A stretch of 64,000 nt of DNA from Pseudomonas fluorescens NCIMB 11764 (GCF_000293885.2 NZ_CP010945.1:6406001-6470000), one strand, 5' to 3'; positions 10,159-18,779 are shown, counted from the first letter of the stretch. Made by a program: numbers and translations. The notes: generated from the letters alone by a model not told the origin.

Positions 10159-10182
10159 AGGCCGCCGCAAGGCGGCCTTCTA
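10159..10182 (+). terminator. Intrinsic-terminator-like hairpin after the Yip1 gene
   Basis: AGGCCGCC at 10159-10166 pairs exactly with GGCGGCCT at 10171-10178 around a GCAA tetraloop; the T tail is short (TCT). Confidence 0.65.
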
Positions 10183-10272
10183 ATGCGTGGGGGGAACGAC
10201 CACTCGGCACCTGAGCGATTCGCAAGCCACGAAGGTTGCGGCATACTCGACGTCTCTGGAGATCCATCAAGC

Positions 10273-10767
10273 ATGCCCGAGCAACTCAATACCCGCGTCG
10301 AAGACTGTTTCCAACAAGCCGAATCCTTTTTCAAACGAACCTTCAAACGCCCCGTGGTGAGCCTCAAGCTGCGCGGGCAGAAAGCCGGCGTCGCGCATCT
10401 GCACGAGAACCTGCTGCGCTTCAATCCGCAGTTGTACCGGGAAAACACCGAAGACTTCCTCAAACAGACCGTGGCCCATGAGGTCGCACACCTGATTGCT
10501 CATCAACTGTTTGGCGATCGTATTCAGCCTCACGGTGAGGAATGGCAACTGATCATGCGCGGCGTGTATGAATTGCCGCCCAATCGTTGCCACACCTATG
10601 ACGTCAAGCGTCGCAGCGTGACCCGCTATATCTACAGGTGCCCGTGCGCCGGCAGTGATTTTCCGTTTTCGGCGCAGCGGCACAGCCTGGTGCGACAGGG
10701 GCGGCGGTATTTGTGCCGCCGATGCCGGAACACGTTGGTGTTCAGTGGAGAGATGCGGGTCGAGTAG
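10273..10767 (+). CDS. sprT: SprT-like zinc metalloprotease
   Basis: A 164-residue SprT-family protein. The ATG at 10273 (MPEQLNTRVEDCF) gives the normal family length; the upstream frame runs through the terminator region and is not coding. The metalloprotease motif HEVAH is at 69-73 (with the Glu at 70), and a third ligand His occurs in PHGEEWQLIM. The C-terminus carries a zinc ribbon of CPCAG and CRRC pairs. SprT-like proteins are related to the DNA-protein-crosslink protease Spartan, but the bacterial role is not settled. The gene stands alone between a terminator hairpin and a REPIN. Confidence 0.93.
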   Translation: MPEQLNTRVEDCFQQAESFFKRTFKRPVVSLKLRGQKAGVAHLHENLLRFNPQLYRENTEDFLKQTVAHEVAHLIAHQLFGDRIQPHGEEWQLIMRGVYELPPNRCHTYDVKRRSVTRYIYRCPCAGSDFPFSAQRHSLVRQGRRYLCRRCRNTLVFSGEMRVE

Positions 10768-10793
10768 TTGGATTTGTGGTGTTTGGGCCGACC

Positions 10794-10863
10794 TCATCGC
10801 CAGCAGGCTGGCTCCCACAGGGAATCATTGATGCGCATTGTGGGAGCCAGCCTGCTGGCGATG
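10794..10863. repeat. REPIN, type CATCGCCAGCAGGCTGGCTCCCACA
   Basis: CATCGCCAGCAGGCTGGC (10794 onward) and GCCAGCCTGCTGGCGATG (to 10863) are perfect inverted arms including the flanking TCCCACA/TGTGGGA. The spacer is about 20 bases. It separates convergent sprT and the CoA-transferase gene. Confidence 0.9.
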
Positions 10864-10878
10864 GCGGCCTTACAGTCA

Positions 10879-12060
10879 CTAAAGAATCACCTTGGCACGC
10901 CGCAACTCGGCAATCCGCTCAGCACCCAACCCCAACTCCCCCAACACCTGATCCGTATGCTGCCCCAGCGCCGCACCCATATGCCGAGGCTCGGGCAACC
11001 CGTCCGAAAATTTCAACGGACACGCCATCTGCGCCTGGCTTGTCCCGTCCCCCCGCGGCACCTCGGTCACGACGTCCCGAGCGCTCAACTGCGGATGCCG
11101 GACCGCTTCACCCAAGGTCAACACCGGCTCGACGCACGCGTCCATTTCGGAAAACAGCGCACACAACTCGGCAAAATCGTGTTTCTCGAATTCGGTCTTC
11201 AGCGCGTCCTTGAGCTTCTTTTGCTGGGCAGGTTGAGGCGACAAGCCCAGGGCCGCCAACTCCTCAAGCCCCAACGCCGTGCACAGCTGTTTCATGAAGG
11301 CCGGCTCCAGACTGCCCACCGATAACCAGCGGCCATCCCGCGACCGGTAATAATCGTAAAAGCTGCCGCCATTGAGCATCTGATCTTCCCTGCCCGGCTC
11401 CTCGCCGCAGGCCAGATAACCTGCACCGGCCATGGCGTTCAGGCTGAACGCGCAGTCGGTCATGCTCACATCCAGATGTTGCCCCAACCCGCTCTGCTGC
11501 CGGGCGATCACCGCTGCCAGCAGGCCTATCACGCCGTGCAACGAGCCACCGGCGACATCCGCCACCTGCATGCCCAAGGGTAACGGACCGTTCTCGACGC
11601 GGCCGGTGTAGCTCGCCAGCCCCGACAGCGCCAGGTAATTGATGTCGTGGCCGGCGCGGTCCTTGTAGGGGCCGGTTTGCCCGTAACCGGTGATCGACAC
11701 GTAGATCAGCTTCGGATTGATCGCCTTCAGCGCTTCATAGCCCAGACCCAGGCGTTCCATGACGCCGGGGCGGAACTGTTCCAGGACGATGTCGTAGTCC
11801 TTCAACAACTGCTTGATGATCTCCAGCGCCTCGGGCTGCTTGAGGTCCAGCGCGAGGCTGCGTTTGTTGCGATTGAGGTAGGCGTGACTGGCCGACACGC
11901 CCTGGTCATGGGGCGGCAGCACACGCAGCAGGTCCATGCGGGTCGGCGATTCGATGCGCAACACCTCGGCGCCCATGTCGGCCAGTAACAGCGAGGCAAA
12001 CGGCCCCGGCAGCAGTGTCGAGAAATCCAGAACCTTGAGTGATGCCAGTGGGCCGAGCAT
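10879..12060 (-). CDS. CaiB/BaiF family CoA-transferase
   Basis: A 393-residue class III CoA-transferase (the family of formyl-CoA transferase, CaiB and alpha-methylacyl-CoA racemase). The ATG at 12060 has GGAGAT upstream. Family features are PLASLKVLDFSTLLPGPFASLLLADMGAEVLRIE at the N-terminus, the block LNRNKRSLALDLK, ISGYGQ-like SITGYGQTGPYKDRAGHDINYLA, and the catalytic Asp region QVADVAGGSLHGVIGLLAA. The subgroup with PGRED(Q)MLNGGSFYDYYRSRDGRWLSVGSLEP resembles racemase-like members, so a 2-methylacyl-CoA racemase or a CoA exchange enzyme is likely; the substrate cannot be read from sequence. It is downstream of dctA but separated by a terminator. Confidence 0.88.
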   Translation of the reverse strand: MLGPLASLKVLDFSTLLPGPFASLLLADMGAEVLRIESPTRMDLLRVLPPHDQGVSASHAYLNRNKRSLALDLKQPEALEIIKQLLKDYDIVLEQFRPGVMERLGLGYEALKAINPKLIYVSITGYGQTGPYKDRAGHDINYLALSGLASYTGRVENGPLPLGMQVADVAGGSLHGVIGLLAAVIARQQSGLGQHLDVSMTDCAFSLNAMAGAGYLACGEEPGREDQMLNGGSFYDYYRSRDGRWLSVGSLEPAFMKQLCTALGLEELAALGLSPQPAQQKKLKDALKTEFEKHDFAELCALFSEMDACVEPVLTLGEAVRHPQLSARDVVTEVPRGDGTSQAQMACPLKFSDGLPEPRHMGAALGQHTDQVLGELGLGAERIAELRRAKVIL

Positions 12061-12168
12061 GAGCGATCTCCGTGAACGATGCTTCCAGCCTAGGCAGGCA
12101 ACGCGATTGCAGCAATCACCTGATGTGTCAGCAACTGTGACCGTTACGCTCAAATCGCAGGCATGAAA

Positions 12169-12192
12169 AAACCCGCCGAAGCGGGTTTCTTC
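12169..12192 (-). terminator. Intrinsic terminator of dctA
   Basis: AAACCCGC-CGAA-GCGGGTTT hairpin; on the minus strand it lies just after the dctA stop (12206) and is followed by a run of T (the A tract at 12165-12171). Confidence 0.85.
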
Positions 12193-12205
12193 ATGACAAC
12201 GCGTG

Positions 12206-13540
12206 TTACTTGACGTTGCTTGGGGTTGGGCCTTCGGCCACGCCCAGGTCGTCTTCTTCACGAGTGTCGGAGATACCGCGACCACCGGAAGCCAGCTCTA
12301 CTTGCAGCTTGTCTTCGTCCAGCTCGTTCACCCACTTGGCCACGACCAGGGTCGCAACAGCGTTACCAACCAGGTTGGTCAGTGCACGGGCTTCGGACAT
12401 GAAGCGGTCGATACCAAGGATCAGCGCCAGGCCGGCAACCGGCAGGTGGCCAACGGCGGACAGGGTGGCGGCCAGCACGATGAAGCCGCTGCCGGTTACG
12501 CCCGCAGCACCTTTGGAGGACAGCAACAGCACCAGCAACAGGGTGATCTGGTGGGTGATGTCCATATGGGTGTCGGTCGCCTGAGCGATGAACACAGCGG
12601 CCATGGTCAGGTAGATCGAAGTACCGTCGAGGTTGAACGAATAACCCGTAGGAATCACCAGACCCACAACGGATTTCTGTGCACCCAGGCGTTCCATCTT
12701 GATCAGCATGCGTGGCAAAGCCGATTCTGAAGACGAAGTACCCAGCACGATCAGCAGTTCTTCACGGATGTAGCGAATCAATTTGATCACGCTGAAGCCG
12801 TGTGCGCGGCAGATGCCGCCCAGTACGACGAGCACGAACAGGACGCAGGTGATGTAGAAGCAGATCATCAGTTGACCAAGCTGTACCAGCGAGCCCACAC
12901 CGTAAGCACCAATGGTGAAGGCCATGGCACCGAAGGCACCGACCGGCGCGAGCTTCATGATCATGTTGATGATGTTGAACATCACGTGAGCGAAGCGATC
13001 GATAAAGTCCAGGACCGGCTTGCCGTATGCACCCAGGCGATGCAGGGCGAAACCGAAGATCACCGAGAACATCAGAACTTGCAGGATATCGCCGTTGGCG
13101 AAAGCGCCGACGATGGTGTTCGGGATCACATTGAGGATAAAGGCGACGATGCTCTGGTCTTTACCGGCCGAGATGAAGCCAGCGATTTTGCTGGTGTCCA
13201 GAGTCGTTACGTCGATGTGCATGCCGGCGCCCGGTTGCACGACGTTGACCACGACCAGACCGATCAGCAAGGCGATAGTGGAAACGATTTCGAAGTACAA
13301 CAGCGCATAACCGCCGGTCTTGCCGACCGATTTCATGTTCTGCATGCCGGCGATACCGCTGACGACCGTACAGAAGATGATTGGCGCGATGACCATTTTG
13401 ATCAGTTTGATGAACCCGTCACCCAGCGGCTTGAGGGCCACACCGGTCTGCGGGTAGAAGTGACCAAGCAGGATGCCGATGGCGATGGCAACGATCACCT
13501 GGAAATACAGGGATTTGTACAGTGGCTGACGAGTCGTCAT
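12206..13540 (-). CDS. dctA: DctA C4-dicarboxylate:cation symporter
   Basis: Inner-membrane transporter of succinate, fumarate and malate, of the DAACS (glutamate transporter-like) family. The ATG at 13540 ([15 protein letters not shown]) has GAGGA eight bases upstream and gives 444 residues, the normal size; the longer open frame upstream crosses the promoter. Diagnostic motifs are the re-entrant loop TSSSESALP and the transport-site segment [11 protein letters not shown]. Multiple hydrophobic segments alternate as expected for eight helices. A perfect sigma-54 promoter and paired palindromes lie upstream, fitting control by a dicarboxylate-responsive enhancer-binding protein such as DctD, whose gene is not in this window. 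A strong terminator follows. Confidence 0.96.
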   Translation of the reverse strand: MTTRQPLYKSLYFQVIVAIAIGILLGHFYPQTGVALKPLGDGFIKLIKMVIAPIIFCTVVSGIAGMQNMKSVGKTGGYALLYFEIVSTIALLIGLVVVNVVQPGAGMHIDVTTLDTSKIAGFISAGKDQSIVAFILNVIPNTIVGAFANGDILQVLMFSVIFGFALHRLGAYGKPVLDFIDRFAHVMFNIINMIMKLAPVGAFGAMAFTIGAYGVGSLVQLGQLMICFYITCVLFVLVVLGGICRAHGFSVIKLIRYIREELLIVLGTSSSESALPRMLIKMERLGAQKSVVGLVIPTGYSFNLDGTSIYLTMAAVFIAQATDTHMDITHQITLLLVLLLSSKGAAGVTGSGFIVLAATLSAVGHLPVAGLALILGIDRFMSEARALTNLVGNAVATLVVAKWVNELDEDKLQVELASGGRGISDTREEDDLGVAEGPTPSNVK

Positions 13541-13671
13541 TGCAAAGTTCCTCAAGAGTGTCCCGAGACAACATCCATCTGTTGTCAACGAGCCCTCATT
13601 TGCGAACCCTCCTGCACTGGAGGGATTTGTTTTGTCGAGCTGCGCAACGGCAGGCTTCTGCTCGTTGTATC

Positions 13672-13686
13672 GCAAGTGGCGTGCCA
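13672..13686 (-). promoter_or_regulatory. Sigma-54 (RpoN) promoter of dctA
   Basis: On the minus strand the sequence is TGGCACGCCACTTGC, a full match to TGGCACG-N4-TTGC. The predicted transcription start is near 13660, about 120 bases before the dctA ATG. Confidence 0.92.
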
Positions 13687-13763
13687 CCTTGGCCAAAACA
13701 ACCGCAAGCCTTTGACATCAGGGGTTACAGGTTCAACGCGTTATAGATTCGCTAAACAACAGT

Positions 13764-13818
13764 GGCGGATTTCCGCCCATCCGCCCAACCTCGTCCTGCA
13801 ATTTGGCGGATATCCGCC
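13764..13818. promoter_or_regulatory. Paired palindromes GGCGGATTTCCGCC and GGCGGATATCCGCC
   Basis: Near-identical 14-bp palindromes at 13764-13777 and 13805-13818, centres 41 bases apart (about four helical turns). They lie roughly 105-160 bases upstream of the predicted dctA start, the usual enhancer position for a sigma-54 activator, and also 60-115 bases before the divergent AraC gene. Assignment to DctD is inference. Confidence 0.7.
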
Positions 13819-13877
13819 TTGTCCATTGCCGGACCCGACGACTACCATCCGTCGTTCAATAGACGGACCTGCCTTCT

Positions 13878-14876
13878 ATGCGCGAACGCACCATTGCCAG
13901 TCATTTCGCCCGTGCCGCCCTCGGTGGCGCGCGTCGGCTGGGTCATGATTGTTCAAACCTGTTGCAACAACTCGGTATCAGCCCCGAGTTGCTGGAAGAA
14001 CCGCGTGCGCGCATTGCGCCTGAGCAGTTCACCCGTTTGATCCAGGGATTGTGGCTGGCACTCGACGACGAGTACCTCGGCTTCGGGCCGGTCCCGAGTA
14101 AAACCGGCAGTTTCGCGATGATGTGCCATGCGCTGATTCACTGCCGCAATCTCGATAGGGCACTGCATCGCGGCTTACTGTTTTACAGCCTATTCCCCGG
14201 TGGTCCACGTCTGGCCCTGACCCGCGAAGACGAAATGATCCGCCTGAGCCTCGACGATTCGCAGTTTTGCGACCCGGACCATTTCCTCACCGAGAGCCAG
14301 TTGATGGTCTGGCATCGCCTCGGCAGCTGGCTGATCGGCCAGCGCATCCGGCTGGAGCAGGCGACGTTCAGTTACCCGCGACCCGCGCACGGCGCCGAAT
14401 ACGACTTGCTGTTCCCCTGCCCGATGGAATTTTCGGCGGCGCAGAGCAGCCTGGTATTCCACAGTCGCTACCTGCATATGCCGTTGTTGCAGGACGAGCG
14501 CACCCTCAAGCATTTCCTCGAACGCTCACCCGCCGACCTGTTGTCGCGCCCCGACGACGGAGACAGCCTGAGCAGTCAGTTGCGCCGCTTGCTCAGCCGC
14601 GACAGCGCTCGCTGGCCGGACCTGGAAACGGTGGCCGCCCATCTGCACATCAGCCCGCAGACGCTGCGTCGGCATTTGCGTGAAGAGGGCTCGAGTTTTC
14701 AGGAGTTGAAGGATCAGTTGCGCCGGGACATCGCGATTTATCACTTGGGTCGTGCGGACCTGTCGTTGCAGCAGATCGCCGAGCAGTTGGGGTTTTCCGA
14801 GCCTTCGGCGTTTCATCGGGCGTTCAAGAAGTGGACCGGGCTGACACCGGGGGCTTATCGCGCCCAGGAGAGCTGA
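13878..14876 (+). CDS. AraC-family regulator with Arabinose_bd-like N-terminal domain
   Basis: A 332-residue transcription factor divergent from dctA. The N-terminal two thirds resemble the OruR/ArgR-like 'Arabinose_bd' domain of Pseudomonas AraC proteins (SNLLQQLGISPELLEEPRARIAPEQFTRLI, and a middle block with FPCPMEFSAAQSSLVF). The C-terminal AraC domain (about 235-330) has both helix-turn-helices: LETVAAHLHISPQTLRRHLREEGSSFQELK and SLQQIAEQLGFSEPSAFHRAFKKWTGLTPGAYR. These regulators usually respond to small metabolites. Its ligand and targets are unknown; the palindromes at 13764 and 13805 are possible operators, though they also fit sigma-54 enhancer sites. Confidence 0.9.
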   Translation: MRERTIASHFARAALGGARRLGHDCSNLLQQLGISPELLEEPRARIAPEQFTRLIQGLWLALDDEYLGFGPVPSKTGSFAMMCHALIHCRNLDRALHRGLLFYSLFPGGPRLALTREDEMIRLSLDDSQFCDPDHFLTESQLMVWHRLGSWLIGQRIRLEQATFSYPRPAHGAEYDLLFPCPMEFSAAQSSLVFHSRYLHMPLLQDERTLKHFLERSPADLLSRPDDGDSLSSQLRRLLSRDSARWPDLETVAAHLHISPQTLRRHLREEGSSFQELKDQLRRDIAIYHLGRADLSLQQIAEQLGFSEPSAFHRAFKKWTGLTPGAYRAQES

Positions 14877-14894
14877 TTTTTTGTAGTGAATTTA

Positions 14895-14929
14895 CGGGCC
14901 TCACGCGGGCTTGCCCGCGAAGAGGCCCG
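14895..14929. repeat. Compound palindrome / REP between convergent genes
   Basis: Nested pairing: CGGGCCTC (14895-14902) with GAGGCCCG (14922-14929), and inside it CGCGGGC with GCCCGCG. It is the GCGGGCTTGCCCGC type of REP and is well placed to terminate both the AraC gene and phoQ. Confidence 0.8.
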
Positions 14930-14951
14930 AAAGAACACTAATGAATTCAGG

Positions 14952-16298
14952 TCAAACCACCGGAAAATGAATCCGGAACGCTGCGCCGCCCATGGGTGAA
15001 TCACCCAGGGTCAACTTGGCGTTGTAGCTCTCGATGATGTCCTTGACCACCGCCAACCCGATCCCCTGCCCCGGATGCTGACGGTCCAGCCGCTCGCCGC
15101 GCTGCAGAATCCGCGCACGCTGATCCGGCGGCACACCCGGCCCGTCGTCCTCGACGCACAACTCGATTCCGCTCAAGGTTTCGCGCACGCTGATGCGCAC
15201 TTCGCCGAGGCACAGGCGATAGGCGTTCTCCAGCAAGTTGCCCAGCATTTCCAGCAAGGCACCCTGCTCGATCGGCACATAGCAGTGTTCCGGAAGATCG
15301 AAAGCCACCCGCACGCGCTTGTCGCGGTAGACCTTGTCCAGCGTATCGCAGAGGCTTTGCAGCACCGGCCGCAGCCGCACCTGATGACGCACCAGACCGC
15401 TTTTGCGCAGGCTGGCGCGCTGCAACTGATAGCTGATCTGTTGGCTCATACGCTCGATCTGGGTTTGCAGCACCCAGGCCTGATCACGATCCTCCGGGCG
15501 CTGCGCCATGTCCTCGCTAACCCCCTGCAACACGGTCAACGGGGTTTTCAGGCTGTGGGCCAGGTCGTCGAGGGAATCGCGATAACGGCTGCGTTGTTCA
15601 CGCTCGCTGTGCAGCAAGCGGTTGAGGGAGCCGGTCAGGCGCAGCAGTTCCCGCGGGTGCTGTTCGCTGAGGCTTTCGCGGGTGCCGCTTTCGATTTCGT
15701 CGAGTTCCTGGCTGAGCCGACGCAGCGCCTGCAAACCCCAGGTCAGGCCGATCCACAGCAAGGCGAGCAGCACCAGCAGCGCGGCGCCGAAGCCGAGGTA
15801 AAGATTTTCCCGCAGCCCCTCGAGGGTGACTTCGTACTCGCGCACCGGTTGCAGCGCAACGATGCTGAACGCCGCGCTTTTGCCGCCGAGCAGTTTGACT
15901 TCGACGTCATAGACGAAGAATTCCTGACCGTCGGCTTCTCTGATCCTCGCGAACTCGTTACCGCGCCCGTCATAACGCGGTTTGTAATTGATGTTCTCTT
16001 CCCGAGTACCCTTCGAGCGCCACACCAGGTGGCCTTCGCGGTCATAGATGTAGCCGAGCAAACGGTTGTCGGTGAGGTTGAAGCGCTCATCGGGCAACTG
16101 CGCCGGCATCTGCAGGTGATTGCCCTCGACCCGGGCGGCGGAAATCAGCGTGGTGACGTCCGACGCCAGGCGTTGCTCGATGGAATCCTGCAACGCGAGA
16201 CTGAACGCGCCCTGCATCGCCGGCAACAACGCCAGCATGAACAACACCGCCAACAGGGTGGCGGCAAGCATCAAACGGACACGAAGAGAACGAATCAA
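14952..16298 (-). CDS. phoQ: PhoQ sensor kinase (Mg2+/cation sensing)
   Basis: Inner-membrane histidine kinase of the PhoPQ system. It is 448 residues, the P. aeruginosa size. TM1 is about 9-30 and TM2 about 170-190 (LYLGFGAALLVLLALLWIGLTWGL), enclosing a periplasmic PAS-like domain with an acidic stretch. The H-box is DDLAHSLKTPLTVLQG and the ATPase has N box NLLENAYRLC and G box DDGPGVPPDQR with GQGIGLAVVKDI. The start codon is TTG at 16298, overlapping the phoP stop by four bases, so the pair is translationally coupled. Low Mg2+ or cationic peptides probably activate it, leading to lipid A and OprH changes. Confidence 0.95.
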   Translation of the reverse strand: MIRSLRVRLMLAATLLAVLFMLALLPAMQGAFSLALQDSIEQRLASDVTTLISAARVEGNHLQMPAQLPDERFNLTDNRLLGYIYDREGHLVWRSKGTREENINYKPRYDGRGNEFARIREADGQEFFVYDVEVKLLGGKSAAFSIVALQPVREYEVTLEGLRENLYLGFGAALLVLLALLWIGLTWGLQALRRLSQELDEIESGTRESLSEQHPRELLRLTGSLNRLLHSEREQRSRYRDSLDDLAHSLKTPLTVLQGVSEDMAQRPEDRDQAWVLQTQIERMSQQISYQLQRASLRKSGLVRHQVRLRPVLQSLCDTLDKVYRDKRVRVAFDLPEHCYVPIEQGALLEMLGNLLENAYRLCLGEVRISVRETLSGIELCVEDDGPGVPPDQRARILQRGERLDRQHPGQGIGLAVVKDIIESYNAKLTLGDSPMGGAAFRIHFPVV

Positions 16299-16972
16299 GT
16301 GCAGCGCTCATTGAACAGGTAGCCGAGGCCTCGCACGGTGTCGATCGGCTTGAATCCGGCCGGCCCCTCGAGTTTGCGGCGCAGACGGCCGACCAGCACT
16401 TCGATCACGTTCGGATCGCGCTCGTCGTCGTCCGGGTAGAGCTGTTCCATCAAGCGGTCCTTGGCCACCACTTGCTGGTGGTGACGCATCAGGTACTCGA
16501 GAATCCGGTACTCATACGCGGTCAGCGCCAGCGGCTGTTCGTCGAGGGACGCCTGTTTGCGGTTGAGATCGAGCAGCAACGGCCCGGCGACGATGGTCGA
16601 CTGGGTGAAGCCGCTGGAGCGGCGCAACAACGCATTCAGGCGCGCATCCAGTTCCTCGAACTGGAACGGCTTGACCACGTAATCGTCGGCACCGGCGGCC
16701 AGGCCTTCGACTTTGTCCTGCCAGTTGCCGCGCGCGGTGAGGATCAGGATCGGGAAGGCCTTGCCCCGTGAACGCAATTGGCGGATCAAATCGAGCCCAC
16801 CCATGCCCGGCAAACCGAGGTCGATCACCGCCAGGTCATGGTTGAACTGCTCGGTCTGGTACAGCGCCTCTTCGGCGTTGGCCACGGACTCGACCACGTG
16901 GCCACTGTCCGTCAGGCGGGTTTGCAGGTGATGGCGCAACAGCGCTTCATCTTCGACGACCAGCAGTTTCAT
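16295..16972 (-). CDS. phoP: PhoP response regulator
   Basis: OmpR-family regulator of 225 residues. The receiver has DLAVIDLGLPGMGG as phosphorylation region and GADDYVVKPFQFEEL at the end; the winged-helix part includes LTAYEYRILEYLMRHHQQVV and RLRRKLEGPAGFKPIDTVRGLGYLF. It overlaps phoQ by four bases downstream. oprH lies 125 bases upstream on the same strand, with a solo REP in the gap, so an oprH-phoP-phoQ operon as in P. aeruginosa is likely. Its probable binding sites, four GTTCAG repeats, stand before oprH. Confidence 0.96.
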   Translation of the reverse strand: MKLLVVEDEALLRHHLQTRLTDSGHVVESVANAEEALYQTEQFNHDLAVIDLGLPGMGGLDLIRQLRSRGKAFPILILTARGNWQDKVEGLAAGADDYVVKPFQFEELDARLNALLRRSSGFTQSTIVAGPLLLDLNRKQASLDEQPLALTAYEYRILEYLMRHHQQVVAKDRLMEQLYPDDDERDPNVIEVLVGRLRRKLEGPAGFKPIDTVRGLGYLFNERCT

Positions 16973-17038
16973 GACGCTCTCCTACGCAAATCGATATCTC
17001 CAACAGCTGGTTTCGTCAGGCAGTTAAGCCGCGGAATA

Positions 17039-17068
17039 TGTGGGAGCGGGCAAGCCCGCCCCCACATG
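17039..17068. repeat. Solo REP, type TGGGAGCGGGCAAGCCCGC
   Basis: TGTGGGAGCGGGC-AAG-CCCGCCCCCACA forms one hairpin between phoP and oprH. Placed inside an operon it might stabilise the oprH message and lower phoPQ expression; that is inference. Confidence 0.75.
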
Positions 17069-17097
17069 GATTGCGCTTATCTGACTGGCAATGCCTC

Positions 17098-17700
17098 TCA
17101 GAAAGCGTAGTTGGCGGACAGGTATGTCTGGGCGCTGCTGGTCAGGTCCAGCGAGCCCTGTTTGCTGCCACCGCGCTCGCTCATCTCGGTGCTGGCATTG
17201 CTGCGCAGGTAACGGTAACCCAGTTCGACCGAGGTGTTTTGCGAAACCTGTTGCAACACACCCAACTGGCCGCCGACGGCGTAACCGATGTTGCTGTCGC
17301 GGCTGAAGCCTGGGGAATCCTGGGTCAGTTTGGTCAGACCGGCCGTGGCGCCGCCAAACAGTTGGGTGCTGCCGCCCACCGGATAGAACAGATCGTAGCT
17401 GCCCAGCAGGTTTTCCTGACGCAGTTTAATGCCATTGTGCGAGCCCGACACGTTGTCGTAAGTGGCGTAGTAGCGGCCCTGGCTGTTTTGCTGGCCCAGA
17501 CGCAATCCCCAGGTATTGTCCTTGCCGATCACGCCGTCGGCGTTCGGGTTGTTGAGGTTGGTGTTCAGGGCGTTGGACTTTTTGACCTTGTCGCTGGTCT
17601 GTCCAAAAGTAAGGCTGGCAAAGTTATCGTCCGCCGCGTGGGCGGCTACGCTTGCACCCAAGACGGTGAAAGCCAGAAGCAGTTTCTTGAAGGTAGTCAT
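17098..17700 (-). CDS. oprH: OprH outer-membrane protein (PhoP-regulated)
   Basis: A 200-residue outer-membrane beta-barrel that binds LPS when Mg2+ is scarce. The N-terminus is a clear Sec signal peptide (MTTFKKLLLAFTVLGASVAAHA, cleavage before ADD). The mature part is rich in alternating short strands with glycine and aromatic residues and ends in Phe (YLSANYAF), the outer-membrane assembly signal. The relation to OprH/COG3637 small porin-like barrels rests on size, composition and position directly upstream of phoPQ. Four PhoP-type direct repeats lie 60-100 bases upstream of the start. Confidence 0.93.
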   Translation of the reverse strand: MTTFKKLLLAFTVLGASVAAHAADDNFASLTFGQTSDKVKKSNALNTNLNNPNADGVIGKDNTWGLRLGQQNSQGRYYATYDNVSGSHNGIKLRQENLLGSYDLFYPVGGSTQLFGGATAGLTKLTQDSPGFSRDSNIGYAVGGQLGVLQQVSQNTSVELGYRYLRSNASTEMSERGGSKQGSLDLTSSAQTYLSANYAF

Positions 17701-17760
17701 CGGGAAGTTTCCTCATGCGCTTGTGCTTTTCGGGTATGGCGCAAGGTTACTCACCTGGCC

Positions 17761-17799
17761 CTGAACTCCCCCTGAACGCACTCTGAACCTGAGCTGAAC
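17761..17799 (-). promoter_or_regulatory. PhoP box array: four GTTCAG repeats, 11-bp period
   Basis: On the plus strand CTGAAC occurs at 17761, 17772, 17783 and 17794; on the minus strand this reads GTTCAG-N5 four times. PhoP-family boxes are two such hexamers 11 bases apart, so this is two adjacent boxes. A plausible minus-strand -10 (TAACCT) follows about 11 bases after the last repeat. Confidence 0.88.
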
Positions 17800-17845
17800 C
17801 GAATCGCACCGGCTGTTTTAACCACTTTCTGCAGGAGATCCGACC

Positions 17846-18637
17846 ATGCGCGTATTCCTCGCTTTGCTGTTACTGGCCTTGAGCGGGCTCAGTCAGGCCG
17901 CCATCAAGACTCAGGAGATTCCTTATCAGAGCCCCGACGGCACGAAGCTGATCGGTTATTACGCCTACGACGACGCGATCAAAGGCCCACGCCCGGGCGT
18001 GGTGGTGGTGCACGAGTGGTGGGGGCTCAACGACTACACCAAGCGTCGCGCCCGTGATCTGGCCGGTTTGGGTTACAGCGCGCTGGCCATCGACATGTAC
18101 GGCGACGGCAAGAACACCGAACATCCCAAGGACGCCATGGCGTTCATGCAGGCCGCGTTGAAAGACAGCGCTGCGTCCAGCGCCCGCTTTCAGGCCGGGC
18201 TCGATCTGTTGAAGAAACAGGCGCAAACCGACCCGGACAAAGTGGCTGCCATTGGTTATTGCTTTGGCGGCGCGGTGGTACTGAATGCGGCACGTCAAGG
18301 CTTGCCACTGGCGGGCGTCGTGAGTTTCCACGGCGCGCTGGCGACAAAAGCGCCGGCGACCCCGGGCAGCGTGAAGGCAAAAATCCTGGTCGAGCACGGG
18401 GCGCTGGACAGCATGGTCACGGCGGATAACGTGGCGGCGTTCAAGGCCGAGATGGATAAGGCCGGAGCCGATTACCAATTCGTCAGCCTTGAGGGGGCCA
18501 AGCACGGGTTCAGCAACCCGGACGCGGATCGCCTGGGCCATGGCGATCATGGCGGTCCGGATATTGGTTACAACAAGGCCGCGGATGAAAAGTCGTGGGC
18601 GGACATGCAGGCGTTCTTCAAGAAGATTTTTAGCTGA
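17846..18637 (+). CDS. Exported dienelactone-hydrolase-family protein
   Basis: A 263-residue alpha/beta hydrolase of the dienelactone hydrolase family. It has a signal peptide (MRVFLALLLLALSGLSQA) so it acts in the periplasm, unlike the classic cytoplasmic enzyme of chlorocatechol degradation. The nucleophile elbow is IGYCFGGAVVL with Cys as the usual DLH nucleophile; EWWGLNDYTKRRARDLAGLGYSALAIDMYGDG precedes it, and the acid and His are in VEHGALDSMV and GAKHGFSNPDAD. The start has AGGAGAT upstream. Substrate unknown. It is divergent from oprH and followed by a REPIN. Confidence 0.88.
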   Translation: MRVFLALLLLALSGLSQAAIKTQEIPYQSPDGTKLIGYYAYDDAIKGPRPGVVVVHEWWGLNDYTKRRARDLAGLGYSALAIDMYGDGKNTEHPKDAMAFMQAALKDSAASSARFQAGLDLLKKQAQTDPDKVAAIGYCFGGAVVLNAARQGLPLAGVVSFHGALATKAPATPGSVKAKILVEHGALDSMVTADNVAAFKAEMDKAGADYQFVSLEGAKHGFSNPDADRLGHGDHGGPDIGYNKAADEKSWADMQAFFKKIFS

Positions 18638-18648
18638 ACAAAAACCTC

Positions 18649-18779
18649 TGTGGCGAGGGAGCTTGCTCCCGCTGGGCTGCGTAGCAGCCCCAAACCTGCA
18701 ATCGCATAACGTCAGACAGACTGTATTTGCTGGTTTACGACTGCTTCGCAGCCGAGCGGGAGCAAGCTCCCTCGCCACA
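18649..18779. repeat. REPIN, type GAGGGAGCTTGCTCCCGC (second copy)
   Basis: CTGTGGCGAGGGAGCTTGCTCCCGC and its inverted partner GCGGGAGCAAGCTCCCTCGCCACA bound a spacer of about 80 bases. It shares arms and inner GCTGCG/CGCAGC elements with the element at 9186-9321. Confidence 0.88.
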
